In this document: positions 1 through 9,452 of the stretch, piece after piece | Layout: each line of letters starts with the position of its first letter | Position numbering within the stretch: position 1 is the first letter of the stretch | Assembly (NCBI GenBank): GCA_028280445.1 | Contig: JANQLU010000008.1 | Coordinates: forward strand, 186,001 to 250,000 | DNA from: Pirellulaceae bacterium | GTDB taxonomy: Bacteria; Planctomycetota; Planctomycetia; Pirellulales; Pirellulaceae | Reading direction: 5' to 3' | Length of the DNA stretch: 64,000 nt | Notes under the pieces: generated by a model | The model's database searches: none | The model's input: the letters and a program-made list of their open reading frames with translations, nothing else | What the model was told of the DNA's origin: nothing | Made by a program: the position numbers and the translations under genes

Positions 1-497
1 GAGTAACCCGTATTCACTGGATTGACGAACACAATGTCCGCCACGTCGAGGATTGAATGCGGATTGTCCCTCACGCCGTAAGGCTGTACAGGATAGCCCT
101 CATCATCGATCTTGAGGATGCGTGGTCCGGTGTACGCCAAGTGCATCCAAACGGAAGCCGAGCCCGGTCCCCCATTGAAAGAAATCACCAGCGGTCTTCG
201 CTCGCGATTTTGAACGTTTGATTTTTCGTAAAACGTGTAAAACAACGTTGCGACAGGATGTCCATCTTCGGCCCAAACGGGTTGAGTTCCGACCGTTGCG
301 GTATAGGGAACAACCTTCCCCGCGATCGTGACTTTGTGTCGAGTCACTTTTTTGAATTCAATTTCGATTTTTCGAGAGAACTTGACTCGCGTCTTTGAAT
401 GGTCGTCATCAGACTGCTTCAGTTTTTCCTGAGCCAAAACGGAAGTTACCAGGTTGATGGCGACGACAAAACAAACAAGCAGCATCCGAAAGTTCAT
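1..497 (-). CDS. Serine carboxypeptidase family S10, N-terminal part (runs off the window start)
   Basis: The minus strand reads open from an ATG at 497 to the window edge, giving 165 residues with no stop. The first ~22 residues are a signal peptide ending in VLAQ. The segment VISFNGGPGSASVWMHL (NGGPG at residues 108-112) is the oxyanion-hole region typical of S10 carboxypeptidases, followed by a GPR motif and a conserved N(P/S)HS-D-ADIVFVNPVNTGYS stretch. The nucleophile motif (GESYAG type) lies outside the window. GAGAGG sits 5 nt before the ATG, which fixes the start. It would be an exported peptidase that trims C-terminal residues; its substrate is unknown. Family assignment is strong and the rest is inference. 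Confidence 0.88.
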   Translation of the reverse strand, partial: MNFRMLLVCFVVAINLVTSVLAQEKLKQSDDDHSKTRVKFSRKIEIEFKKVTRHKVTIAGKVVPYTATVGTQPVWAEDGHPVATLFYTFYEKSNVQNRERRPLVISFNGGPGSASVWMHLAYTGPRILKIDDEGYPVQPYGVRDNPHSILDVADIVFVNPVNTGY

Positions 498-925
498 GAC
501 AACCTCTCAAAAATGTGATTCAGATTTCCACATTTTAGTTGAGCCAGACTGGTTTCACACTCATTTCAGCGAAAACAAATAGGTTCGACTTTCCAGGAGC
601 GAAATACGGTTGATTAAATGCTAAATGTGAGCGGCCTGCCGGTATTTGACGGTTCACCGGCGGCTAGTGCCTTGCCGCTCACAATTAATCAACACTACCT
701 AGCGCCTTGCCGCTCAGTCCAGATTTCAGTTTTTCGATTTAGTCAACACTACCTTGCCTACCCTGAGAGCCAAATAGACTGACTCGAAATGAACGGAATC
801 TCACATTGGAAACCGAATTGAAAGAAGATTCTGTGTTGAGGCTCCGTAGTCGAGAGGCGCGGATTCAAATTGTGCTAAAATCATGGCCGCCCTACTTATA
901 AGATACACTTTTGAAGAGACTCAAT
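498..925. other. Intergenic gap with repeats between divergent genes
   Basis: No gene is supported in these 428 bases. They must hold the promoters of the S10 peptidase (leftwards) and the PQQ/EF-hand gene (rightwards). The gap contains a nested inverted repeat at 612-690, a second copy of its right arm at 699-716, and a 12-bp direct repeat TCAACACTACCT at 689-700 and 743-754. I do not see convincing -35/-10 pairs. Confidence 0.6.
612..690. repeat. Nested inverted repeat (hairpin element)
   Basis: Outer arms are TGTGAGCGGC (626-635) and GCCGCTCACA (674-683), extended by GATTAA and TTAATC at the ends. An inner stem GCCGGT (638-643) pairs with ACCGGC (656-661). The right arm motif CTAGTGCCTTGCCGCTCA (664-681) recurs with one change at 699-716. 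The arrangement looks like a dispersed, non-coding cruciform element rather than a terminator, because no T-run follows. Confidence 0.7.
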
Positions 926-2593
926 ATGATTCGCAAAATGATTCTTTCGACAGTCATGCTTGGATTGCTGACTGTGCAATTGGTGAATGCCCAAGATTGG
1001 CCCCGTTTTCGCGGTCCGTCTGGGTCAGGGGTCGCCAAAGGAACAACTTCGTTTCCAACAGCCTGGTCACCAAAAGCAAACCTTGCCTGGAAAACGGAAA
1101 TGCCGGGCCCCGGAGCATCCAGTCCAATCATTGTTGGCGGAAAGGTATTCGTAACTTGCTATTCCGGTTACGGTCTTTCACAGGAAAACCCGGGCGATAT
1201 CAAAAACCTGGTTCGACATCTGGTTTGTGTTGACGCAAAGTCCGGCAAAAAGCTTTGGCAAAAAGATGTCCCCGTTGAGCTTCCTGAAGATCCCTACACG
1301 GGGATCGGAGTTACTGCTCACGGTTATGCCTCGCATACGCCGGTATCTGATGGAAAGAATGTTTATGCTTTTTTTGGCAAAGGCGGAGTCCATGCATATG
1401 ACATGGCAGGCAAAAAACTCTGGTCTGCGAATGTCGGCAAAGAATCCGATCCGGCTCGCTGGGGTTCGTCGTCGAGTCCCATTGTCTACAAAGACACCGT
1501 GATTATCACGGCTTCGGCAGAAAGCCAGTCGATTGTCGGATTAGACAAAAGCACGGGCAAGGAAAAATGGCGGCAGGAAGCCAGTGGCCTGGATGGAATG
1601 TGGGGAACTCCCACGCTGGTCAAAGTTGATGACAATCGAACGGATCTCGTCATGTGCGTTGCAAAAGAACTCTGGGGCCTTGATCCGAATAACGGAAAGC
1701 TGCGTTGGTATGCCAATGCGACCGGCGCCCAACAGGCTTATGCAAGTGTGATTACCGAAGGCTCTCGGGTATTTGCCTTTACCGGTCGTGGAGGCGGAAG
1801 CATCGCGATCGACGCTGGAGGAAACGGCGACGTCAGCAAAACCAAAACGGTATGGACAGGTCGCGACACTGCCGGATATCCATCCCCCGTTCGACATGGT
1901 GGAAAACTTTACTCCGTCAATCGTGGTATCGTGACCGTCGTCGACGCAAAAACGGGCAAGCGGATCGAGCGCCTCCGTCTACGGAATACCATGCGGACGG
2001 GTGGCCGATTCGGCTCGCTGGATTATCCATCGCCAATCGTCGTCGGCGACCATATGTATTACATGAATGGAAGTGGCCAGATGTTTGTTTTCAAGCTCGG
2101 TGAGAAATTGAAACTCGTCTCCGTCAATCGTGTAACTTCGAACAAAGAGATCTTTTGGGGTACTCCTGCAGTCAGTAATGGCCAAATGGTGATTCGTAGC
2201 GCCAAATATCTGTATTGTGTCGCCGACAAAGGTGAGAAAGTGGACGCCTCCGACAACAAAGTCAAGACAGAAACTGTCGAACCTGAAAGTACAGCCGGCG
2301 GAAGTCGAGGGGGCCGAAATTTTGACCCAATGACTTTGTTCACTCGATTTGACGCGGACAAGGACGGAAAAATTACTGAAAAGGAATTGGAAGGTAATCG
2401 ATCCAAAGATCGGTTGATGACGTTGGACAAGAACAAAGACAAGTCGATTTCCAAGGAAGAATTTCGAACCGGTATCGCCTCTCTGTTGCGAGGCGGAGGC
2501 CGAGGAGGAAGTCGTGGTGGCGGCGGTCGATACGGGAAACAACAAAAACGCCCGGATCGCCCACAACGCCCAAAAATGGCGGATGGAAAATAG
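926..2593 (+). CDS. Secreted PQQ-like beta-propeller protein with C-terminal EF-hands
   Basis: The 555-residue product has a signal peptide (MIRKMILSTVMLGLLTVQLVNAQ) followed by DWPRFRGP, a start common in planctomycete PQQ-propeller proteins. Repeated blade motifs of the type D-x-x-T/S-G-K-x-x-W are visible (DAKSGKKLWQKDV, DKSTGKEKWRQEA, DPNNGKLRWYAN, DAKTGKRIERL). Near residues 465-520 are two EF-hand loops, DADKDGKITEKE and DKNKDKSISKEE. The first fits the calcium-binding consensus; the second has Lys where the consensus Gly sits. A Gly/Arg-rich tail of ~36 residues ends the protein. I chose ATG 926 over an upstream TTG at 911 because it directly precedes the signal peptide. No redox partner is adjacent, so enzyme versus scaffold is undecided. 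Confidence 0.85.
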   Translation: MIRKMILSTVMLGLLTVQLVNAQDWPRFRGPSGSGVAKGTTSFPTAWSPKANLAWKTEMPGPGASSPIIVGGKVFVTCYSGYGLSQENPGDIKNLVRHLVCVDAKSGKKLWQKDVPVELPEDPYTGIGVTAHGYASHTPVSDGKNVYAFFGKGGVHAYDMAGKKLWSANVGKESDPARWGSSSSPIVYKDTVIITASAESQSIVGLDKSTGKEKWRQEASGLDGMWGTPTLVKVDDNRTDLVMCVAKELWGLDPNNGKLRWYANATGAQQAYASVITEGSRVFAFTGRGGGSIAIDAGGNGDVSKTKTVWTGRDTAGYPSPVRHGGKLYSVNRGIVTVVDAKTGKRIERLRLRNTMRTGGRFGSLDYPSPIVVGDHMYYMNGSGQMFVFKLGEKLKLVSVNRVTSNKEIFWGTPAVSNGQMVIRSAKYLYCVADKGEKVDASDNKVKTETVEPESTAGGSRGGRNFDPMTLFTRFDADKDGKITEKELEGNRSKDRLMTLDKNKDKSISKEEFRTGIASLLRGGGRGGSRGGGGRYGKQQKRPDRPQRPKMADGK

Positions 2594-2620
2594 TTCCTGA
2601 AGTTGTTCTTATTGACGAAC

Positions 2621-2650
2621 AAAAAGCCCGCTTTTCCGGCGGGCTTTTTT
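2621..2650 (+). terminator. Rho-independent terminator after the PQQ/EF-hand gene
   Basis: A GCCCGC/GCGGGC stem with a short TTTTCCG loop is preceded by A5 and followed by T6, 27 bases after the stop codon. The flanking A and T runs extend the stem, so it could also work on the other strand. Confidence 0.9.
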
Positions 2651-2765
2651 GGTAAAACATTCTCTCACGGATATCTTTCCAAGCCGATTTACACAAAACT
2701 ACGATCAGTGATGTTGAGTGGTTAAGGACGTCGCTACCTGCAACACAAACAAAAAGAGACTGCTG

Positions 2766-4439
2766 ATGTTTCGAATCAATCTGAATCTGCAGACCATGTT
2801 TCAAGTTCAATGTCTTTTACTGGTCATGATCGGCCTGACAATTTTCCCAGTGTCCAGCTTTGGCAATGACTACGATCAATTGCTCAAACTATTCAAACAG
2901 TGGCGAGCTTTTGAGCGTCCCGCGATGTTCAACGGTGCGCCGGACTATCGGTCTAAAACTTTTGACCGTCGGTACGTGGAATTCAAGAAGTTGCGTCAGC
3001 GCTTGCATGCCATCGACAAAACAGGTTGGACCGTTTCGCAAAAAGTGGACTGGCATGTCGTCCGCGCTGAGATGAACGGATACGATTTCAATCATCGCGT
3101 GCTCAAACCCTGGGTGCGTGACCCGGCTTTCTATCAATCGATCTGGATGGCTCGTAGCGACGTTCCTGCCCATGAAGGCCCGACTCATCATGCTGTCGTC
3201 GAATTCTGGACGTACCGGATGCCGCTATCCAAATCAGAGGAAAGCCGACTGATCAGGGAATTAAGTGTCATTCCACCTTTGATGCGCCAGGCTAGGGAAA
3301 ACTTGACTGGAAATGCGCGAGAATTATGGATCGCAGGGATTCGTAATATCAAAGCTCAGCAGACCAATCTGGATGCCATTCGCCGAAAGGTTGGAGACCA
3401 GGCCAATCCGAAACTTTTGAAACTCATCGACCAGTGTAAGAACGCGACCGCCGAGCTGGAAAAGTGGCTCAAGGCGGAAGCTCCCAGCAAAAATGGCCCT
3501 TCAGGAATCGGAAAAGAAAACTATACCTGGTACCAAAGGAACGTCCACCTGGTTCCTTTAACTTGGGAACAGGAAGTCCAACTCTTGAAACGAGAGCTCG
3601 ATCGCGCCTGGTCATCGCTGAAACTCGAAGAACATCGCAATCGCAAGCTGCCTCCTCTCAAGGCCGCGTCGACTCCGATCGAATACGAACGGAAAGCGGA
3701 CAAAGCAGCTAAGCGATTGATGACCTTTCTCAAAGAACAGGAAATCGTCACCGTCAAAAATTACATGGAACCGGCATTGCGTCAGCATCTGGGACGTTTT
3801 GTTCCCGAAGAAAGGAGGAACTTCTTCTGGATCGGAGCCCATTACGACCCGCTTCCGCTTTACACGCATTTTTACCACTGGTTTGAATTGGCCAGAATGG
3901 ATCGGGAGCCGCACCCGAGCCCGATTCGCGGTCCGCTTCTTTACAATATCTTTGACAGTCGCAATGAAGGAACGGCGACAGGCGTCGAAGAAATGTTCAT
4001 GCATGCGGGACTGTACAATGATAGCCCGCGTTCAAGGGAACTGGTCTGGATTCTGATTGCCCAACGCGCAGCTCGTGGATTGGGTTCGTTGTATGCCCAT
4101 GCCAACCAGATGACTATGAAAGACGCCGGGAAAATTCACGTCAAATGGACCCCTCGCGGTTGGATGAAAACAGAAAAGGAGTTGTTAATCTTTGAGCAAC
4201 ATCTTTATCTTCGACAACCCGGATACGGTACCAGCTATATCACCGGCAAGTACCTTCTGGAGCGAACCCTGGCTGACTACGCCAAACAAATGGAAGACCG
4301 CGGCCAGGATTTCAAGTTAAAAAAGTTCTTTGATCGTTTGAACCAGATCGATTGCATTCCGATTTCGCTTGCTCGTTGGGAAATGACCGGACTGGACGAC
4401 GAAATCCGAGATCTGTTCCCGAAAAAGAACTCGAAATGA
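2766..4439 (+). CDS. DUF885-type secreted protein (putative zincin-like peptidase family)
   Basis: The 557-residue protein starts with a membrane-type signal segment ([19 protein letters not shown]). The C-terminal half matches the DUF885 pattern: an N-E-G-x-A-x-G-x-E-E-M helix ([19 protein letters not shown]), then [14 protein letters not shown] and the family's [12 protein letters not shown] motif. The usual HEGxPGHH zinc motif of DUF885 is not present in standard form (the first half has [11 protein letters not shown] instead), so activity is doubtful. ATG 2766 is preferred over GTG 2718 because AAAGAGA lies just upstream and it is closer to the signal segment. It is single, downstream of a strong terminator, so it has its own promoter in 2651-2765. 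Family call is fairly secure; function is not. Confidence 0.75.
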   Translation: MFRINLNLQTMFQVQCLLLVMIGLTIFPVSSFGNDYDQLLKLFKQWRAFERPAMFNGAPDYRSKTFDRRYVEFKKLRQRLHAIDKTGWTVSQKVDWHVVRAEMNGYDFNHRVLKPWVRDPAFYQSIWMARSDVPAHEGPTHHAVVEFWTYRMPLSKSEESRLIRELSVIPPLMRQARENLTGNARELWIAGIRNIKAQQTNLDAIRRKVGDQANPKLLKLIDQCKNATAELEKWLKAEAPSKNGPSGIGKENYTWYQRNVHLVPLTWEQEVQLLKRELDRAWSSLKLEEHRNRKLPPLKAASTPIEYERKADKAAKRLMTFLKEQEIVTVKNYMEPALRQHLGRFVPEERRNFFWIGAHYDPLPLYTHFYHWFELARMDREPHPSPIRGPLLYNIFDSRNEGTATGVEEMFMHAGLYNDSPRSRELVWILIAQRAARGLGSLYAHANQMTMKDAGKIHVKWTPRGWMKTEKELLIFEQHLYLRQPGYGTSYITGKYLLERTLADYAKQMEDRGQDFKLKKFFDRLNQIDCIPISLARWEMTGLDDEIRDLFPKKNSK

Positions 4440-4664
4440 CAGTCACGAAGAAATGAGTACGACTTACTCTATTGGAAAGCGGCTTTCTGGAAGCATCATC
4501 CGTCTCTTCCTGCGTCGCCGAGGTTGATTGTGTGAATTTGTGCGATCCCTGACGGTTTATGATCGCGAGTCCGACGAATGTCCAAGTTGCGGCCAAGGAA
4601 TAATTGTCCGAATCGTCCAAGCCCTGGTTTATCCTAAAATCATATCGTTGGCGTGAATAGGAAA

Positions 4665-6818
4665 TTACGTTGAATCGTCAGCCGTAACGGGACGTTGCGG
4701 AAGGAAACGGATCGTTCCTGCTCCTACAAGCAAAACAGCTGCTGAGATTGCTAACCACCACGCCGGCAGGTGTTGCTGTTCTATTTGACCGATGTTCCAC
4801 TCAGCCAATAAGTCACGCGATTGCACGACAATCAACAGCGTGCTGTTATGTATAGCGTGCAAGATCATCGCAGGGATCGAGCTACCACATCGCCAGGTGA
4901 GCCAACCAAGTAGCACTCCCATCAGAGTGCTCGGTAACAATCGCTCCGGGGCGGCACCGCCAGACAGAACGACGTGAAACAACCCGAATGCAATCGCTGA
5001 TATTGCGATCGTTGCAGCGGCATTGAGGCCCCGCTTCAGGCCGTTGAATAAAAAACCGCGAAAGAAGGCTTCCTCACATACACCTGGCAAAATCCCCAAA
5101 CAAAGAACCATCAGCCAAAGAGGAACTTGTTTCCAACCAGCCAACAAACTTTCAACGTTCTTGATTTTATCCGGATCAATTCCGCGAATTCCAAAACCGT
5201 GTGCATAGACGACAATCTCGAAGACCCACGGCCACGTTGCCAGCCCGAAAAGCACTGCCGCGACCCAATACGGCCAAGCCGCTGGCGTCAAACCAATACC
5301 TCGCATGAACGATACTTTTTGCCAACCGAGCAGCATCATTGGGACGCCTATGAACAATCCGACCGTCATAACGGCTGACATGACCATTCGAACCGATGGT
5401 TGGGCTTCCCCTCGTGCAAGAACTCCTGATGCAATGAAATACAATGGAAACAGCAATGCGAGTGTGCAAACGGTCGACGATAGTGTGGGCAACGGTGAAG
5501 ATTCCTTCGGTCGCTGTAAGAATTCATGCCATCGACCACGACTGCCAACCGCAACCGCGTCGTTGCCAAAGACCCGCGCAGCAAGTGACAGAGCGGACGC
5601 TCCATACAATACCGTTGATATGATTGCGACCGCGGCAGGAAGACCTTGAACCGTTCCTTCAAGAAGCTCTCGCGACAACAGCAGAATATTGACCAACGGA
5701 ATTGCTGCCGCTCCACCCACCAGTTTCCAGCCCGGGATCATGATGGCCAAGCCGGGCGCAATTGAGAGAAGAAGAAGTGGAATGAGATAGGCTTGGGCTT
5801 CTTTGAAACTTCTTGCCGAACTGGTCAGCAATAACAGTACGGCGGAATAGAACAACGCAAATGCTGAAAGTGCGAGAAAAAGCTTCGCTGCCAATGCAAT
5901 CGTGAAACCACCTTCGCCCAGCAACAACTTATCCAACTGCAGTGCGTAGAGCGTCAAGCTCATCGCTAACAAGTTCATCAGGCCAGTCAACATTGTGACC
6001 GCAACGACTGCCACATACTTGGCTGCCAATAATCGAAACCGCGGAACAGGCAACGCCATCAATGTTTCCATGGTGTTCCGTTCACGTTCACCAGCAGTAA
6101 GATCTATCGCGGGATAAACACCCCCGGTGACCGTCATCAACAGCAAGACCAAGGGCATCAAAACCAAAATCGCTGATGACTTCTCTTCGGGTTTGATCTG
6201 TTCGCGTGTTTGCTCGATCGGAATTGAAAGGCTTTGTCCAGTTTGCCTGGCCCTATTCTTGATCAATTCAATATTTGCTGCCGCCAAACGCCTTTCTACA
6301 TAGTCTCCTGCGTCGCGGCTTTGCAAGGAACGTTCGTTCTCATAGAGTTCCACCGTCGCACGTTGATTCCCATTTATTGACCCTGCAAACTTGACACGGA
6401 CGCCCAGGTCGACCGCGGACTCGGCAACCAGCGATTCCAAATCAAATTCATCGTTGTCGTTTGGCAAAAAAAACTGGATTTCGGGTTCCACGTCCGATGT
6501 ACTGGACGTTATTATTGTCCGATCTCCAAATTGAATGGCATCTGAAAACCAACGCGCCTCTCGTTCCGTTTCAACAGCCAATCGATACTCAACCTTTGAG
6601 TCGCTTGACGTTTGAAACGCAACCATGCGCAGTACGAATCCGATCAGTGGATAGAGTAGTAATGGCATCACCAATAAAGTGACGATTGTACGTCGATCGC
6701 GAAGTGTCTCACGGAGTTCCTTTCGAGTGAACTCAATTTGTTGTGCCATTGAAAAGGGAACGGTACTTCTCCGTTTTGGCAGCGGAGAACTTGATGTTTG
6801 GAGTTGATTGTCACTCAT
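4665..6818 (-). CDS. ABC-2 permease fused to a CPBP intramembrane protease (NatB-CPBP)
   Basis: The 717-residue membrane protein has two parts. Residues ~20-450 are an ABC-2/NatB-type permease: a first membrane segment near 44-68, a large extracytoplasmic loop to ~215, then a block of five or six segments containing the conserved [20 protein letters not shown] loop. Residues ~560-690 are a CPBP (Abi/CAAX-protease-like) domain with all three motifs: EE (582-583) with R587, H615 in FGLFH, and HxxxN at 654-658. The start ATG overlaps the stop of the upstream ATPase gene (ATGA type, 8 shared bases), so the two are translationally coupled and form one transporter. This fusion is known in bacteria; its substrate (Na+ export or peptide-related stress) is not shown here. 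Confidence 0.88.
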   Translation of the reverse strand: MSDNQLQTSSSPLPKRRSTVPFSMAQQIEFTRKELRETLRDRRTIVTLLVMPLLLYPLIGFVLRMVAFQTSSDSKVEYRLAVETEREARWFSDAIQFGDRTIITSSTSDVEPEIQFFLPNDNDEFDLESLVAESAVDLGVRVKFAGSINGNQRATVELYENERSLQSRDAGDYVERRLAAANIELIKNRARQTGQSLSIPIEQTREQIKPEEKSSAILVLMPLVLLLMTVTGGVYPAIDLTAGERERNTMETLMALPVPRFRLLAAKYVAVVAVTMLTGLMNLLAMSLTLYALQLDKLLLGEGGFTIALAAKLFLALSAFALFYSAVLLLLTSSARSFKEAQAYLIPLLLLSIAPGLAIMIPGWKLVGGAAAIPLVNILLLSRELLEGTVQGLPAAVAIISTVLYGASALSLAARVFGNDAVAVGSRGRWHEFLQRPKESSPLPTLSSTVCTLALLFPLYFIASGVLARGEAQPSVRMVMSAVMTVGLFIGVPMMLLGWQKVSFMRGIGLTPAAWPYWVAAVLFGLATWPWVFEIVVYAHGFGIRGIDPDKIKNVESLLAGWKQVPLWLMVLCLGILPGVCEEAFFRGFLFNGLKRGLNAAATIAISAIAFGLFHVVLSGGAAPERLLPSTLMGVLLGWLTWRCGSSIPAMILHAIHNSTLLIVVQSRDLLAEWNIGQIEQQHLPAWWLAISAAVLLVGAGTIRFLPQRPVTADDST

Positions 6819-7584
6819 CGTCTAGTCCTTGTTTGCGTTCGATGAGTTCGTCGGCTTTCGCTGATTTGTCATCCATCAGTCGCAAAAAAATCTCCACCAA
6901 TGATGGGTGGCCAGTTTCTTGTTTTAGCTCCGCCAACGTTCCTTCGTGTTTGAGTTTCCCTCGATACAGGAGTCCAAAACGATCGCAAAACCGTTCCGCC
7001 TCCTCAAGTTGATGCGTGCAAACAATCACGGCTTTGTTCGATTCCCTGAGCTGTGCAACAAAATCAATAACGACCTTGGAGCCAACAACGTCCAACCCCC
7101 GCGTCGGTTCATCGAGCAACACCACGGGTGGATCATGTACCAATGTCCGAGCCAGGTTAACACGTTGCGACTGACCTGTGCTGAGGGTCGCACAGCGACG
7201 ATCCAGGTATTGCTCGATACCCATGCGATGTGACAAATCGTGGGTGCGTTGTGTAGCCTGTTCTTCACTTAATCCAAAGCCGACTGCGAAGTAGTGAAGC
7301 AACTCCCGAGGTGTTAACCATTGGTAGAGCCCGGCACTTGCCGACACCAAGCCAATCAACCTTTTAGTCTGTAGCGGATTATTCGAAACATGGCATCCCA
7401 GGATTTTCGCATCACCGCTGGTTGGTGTTAACAAACCCAAAATCATTCGAAGCGTCGTCGTTTTTCCCGCGCCATTGGGTCCGAGCAAACCGTAAACTTC
7501 ACCAGACGAGATTGTCAACGACAACTGGTCAACTGCAACAACATCTTCGTTGTAAATCTTTGTGAGTGAATTCAGTTCAATTAT
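6811..7584 (-). CDS. NatA-like ABC transporter ATPase, apparent ATA start
   Basis: With the start placed at 7584 the product has 257 residues: Walker A GPNGAGKT (35-42), signature LSTGQSQR, Walker [13 protein letters not shown], and H-loop VCTHQ. The family N-terminus normally reads M-I-x-L-x-x-L-T-K-x-Y; here [20 protein letters not shown] is encoded before the first TTG (7524), and truncating at that TTG would delete the first strand of the fold. No ATG, GTG or TTG occurs in frame between the preceding stop and 7524. AAGGAG (7593-7598) lies exactly 8 nt before ATA 7584-7582. The gene is coupled to the NatB-CPBP permease and powers it. A base-call error (ATG read as ATA) is the main alternative. 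Confidence 0.85.
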   Translation of the reverse strand: MIELNSLTKIYNEDVVAVDQLSLTISSGEVYGLLGPNGAGKTTTLRMILGLLTPTSGDAKILGCHVSNNPLQTKRLIGLVSASAGLYQWLTPRELLHYFAVGFGLSEEQATQRTHDLSHRMGIEQYLDRRCATLSTGQSQRVNLARTLVHDPPVVLLDEPTRGLDVVGSKVVIDFVAQLRESNKAVIVCTHQLEEAERFCDRFGLLYRGKLKHEGTLAELKQETGHPSLVEIFLRLMDDKSAKADELIERKQGLDDE

Positions 7585-7592
7585 TTGAACTT

Positions 7593-7598
7593 CTCCTT
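7593..7598 (-). promoter_or_regulatory. Shine-Dalgarno that points to an ATA start
   Basis: AAGGAG on the minus strand, spaced 8 nt from ATA at 7584-7582 and 11 nt from ATT at 7581-7579. It is too far (68 nt) to serve the first TTG. Confidence 0.7.
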
Positions 7599-7977
7599 GA
7601 AGCAGTAGATTTGGGCATCGCTTTTCTATGAAAGCAATCGCGGTAATTGACTCCTACCAGGGGATACATGTTTGGGATGCATTCACCCATTTCCAGCTTT
7701 GACGTATCTATAGTTCCCACTTAAATCGTTTAAATTGCCTAACTGAGCCAACAAGTTTGCAGCGGCACAAGCAAAAAACACCTTCAAAGTTAAGACTTAT
7801 GGCGGTCGAATAGTCGCGTACCAATGATCATCGGGTTTCATGCAACCAAGGTGAAGTACTTGCAACTGAATTACAAGTGCATTATTATTGCAACTAAATT
7901 CGTAATTTTAATTGTCCGTGACAAGTGCGGCAACTACCCAGATCAAGATCCCGACATCTCAATTCAAGGATAATCAA
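7599..7977. promoter_or_regulatory. Divergent promoter region of two ABC transporter operons, with a 13-bp direct repeat
   Basis: The gap separates the NatA/NatB operon from the DUF3526 operon and should contain both promoters. A direct repeat TTGCAACTGAATT (7860-7872) and TTGCAACTAAATT (7888-7900), 28 bp apart start to start with one mismatch, lies 80-120 bp before the rightward gene and could be a pair of regulator sites. No regulator gene adjoins it. Nothing else is evident. Confidence 0.45.
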
Positions 7978-9369
7978 ATGCTCACAATATCGTTGCCCCG
8001 CAGGGTAGCTCTATGCGTTTTCGTCATCAGCATTGCAACTTTCTCAACCCCATACTCAGCGAGCGCACAGCATGGAGGCTCGGAGCGAATAATTCGCGTC
8101 ACGTGGCAGAATGCCAAAGATAAATCGCTTCACTGGGGAGAATTTCTCCAAGTCGGGCCCAGCATCGTGTTCCAAAACCATGGCAAGATCGCCAACTTTC
8201 CAAAACTGAAAGACAGCCAGAGCCTCGGACCTATGAAACGCATCGACAATTTGATGGTTCTGGGTGTTCGGGGAGGTCCAAAAGGGAAACCACAAGGTGG
8301 CTGGATCGCCGTCGATCTGCGGGTTACTGAGCACCCCCACGGAGATCACTCCGATTACACCTATGGCGATGCGCCTCGTGTCATTCAGAAAGTTCTCGAC
8401 GATTCACGATTATGCCCTATTCACTTGTACGTCTACGGCAAGGAATTTTATCTTGCCAACGATGCTTTGGATGGATTCACCCGCATCAATCCACGCGCAC
8501 TTATGTCAGGTGGAAAGGGTGCCAAGGGAGTCTTTTATCGTGGTGGTGGTGACCATATCACTCTCGCTGCGGTTGGCAAGAAAGTTGCCTACTCCACATG
8601 GATTGGCAAAACCGAATCGGGTAAAGGCAAGGTCGACGTAGTCAATCTCGATAAACCGGGCGAAAAATCTGTCGCTTACTCCTTTGAATCACCAACGCCT
8701 GGATTGCATGGTGCGATCGCGAACAGCGGTCGGGTATTCCTGGCTCCAAGCGATGGAATCATTTGGGTGGACGCGGACCGCAAGCTGTCTCAGTCGGCCA
8801 AGTCCGTGAAGGTAAACTACCTATCTTTAGGAAAGAATCCGCAAGACCAAACGCCCTATCGAACGGGTGCATTTACTGCTCACAAGGACTGGGTTCTGTT
8901 CCTGGCTGGTCGCGACAAGGACGCAGGTCTCTACATGGTGCAAGCGTCGGCTCCGAAACCTTCCGTCTCGAAGTTGATTGTTCCGACCAAGCCGGGTTTG
9001 AGGTTAGGGATGCCAGAGTGCGTTACTGCACTCAGCGGCAAAAACTATGCGATTTCGTTTCAAACCAAACGCGCTGGTGAATCCAAAGAACAACTGACAA
9101 TCATTGACCTCGACCCAAACCAGGACAGAAACTTTTCCGATGCTAAGATCGCAAAGTCAATTGGTGTAGGTAACAGTCAAGTGAAAGGATTCCGCTCGTA
9201 TCACTCAATTTGCTTCGATGATGACAAGAGGTTCGCAGTGTTCACCAACCCCGCTGATGGCGAGATCTGTCTACTTTCGCTCGACAAGTTGAATGTTGTG
9301 AGTCGCCACAAAGTGGGTGGAATTCCAACAGGCATCGTCGCTGTGGGTGGAGAAGCCAGTAAACACTAG
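7978..9369 (+). CDS. Secreted protein of unknown function, beta-propeller-like, first gene of an ABC operon
   Basis: The 463-residue product has a clear signal peptide (RRVALCVFVISIATFSTPYSASAQ). ATG 7978 has AAGGA 7 nt upstream, which rules out the earlier in-frame TTG. The rest is soluble, beta-rich, with repeated short strands and motifs such as FTNPADGEICLLSLDKLNVV and GGIPTGIVAVGG near the end that resemble YVTN-type propeller blades. I do not recognise a named family. It precedes two permeases and an ATPase on the same strand, 83 bases from the next gene, which suggests an extracytoplasmic partner or cargo of that transporter. Confidence 0.7.
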   Translation: MLTISLPRRVALCVFVISIATFSTPYSASAQHGGSERIIRVTWQNAKDKSLHWGEFLQVGPSIVFQNHGKIANFPKLKDSQSLGPMKRIDNLMVLGVRGGPKGKPQGGWIAVDLRVTEHPHGDHSDYTYGDAPRVIQKVLDDSRLCPIHLYVYGKEFYLANDALDGFTRINPRALMSGGKGAKGVFYRGGGDHITLAAVGKKVAYSTWIGKTESGKGKVDVVNLDKPGEKSVAYSFESPTPGLHGAIANSGRVFLAPSDGIIWVDADRKLSQSAKSVKVNYLSLGKNPQDQTPYRTGAFTAHKDWVLFLAGRDKDAGLYMVQASAPKPSVSKLIVPTKPGLRLGMPECVTALSGKNYAISFQTKRAGESKEQLTIIDLDPNQDRNFSDAKIAKSIGVGNSQVKGFRSYHSICFDDDKRFAVFTNPADGEICLLSLDKLNVVSRHKVGGIPTGIVAVGGEASKH

Positions 9370-9395
9370 ACTTGCGTCAAGTGAAGTGGCGGGCA

Positions 9396-9423
9396 CAGGC
9401 GGTCGTTGCCCTCAGACCGCCTG
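9396..9423 (+). promoter_or_regulatory. Intercistronic hairpin
   Basis: CAGGCGGTC and GACCGCCTG form a perfect 9-bp stem with a 10-nt loop between the secreted protein gene and the first permease. No T-run follows, so it is more likely an mRNA stability or partial-attenuation structure than a full terminator. Confidence 0.55.
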
Positions 9424-9452
9424 GCACGCTATGACTCTGAAGAGTGAATCTC

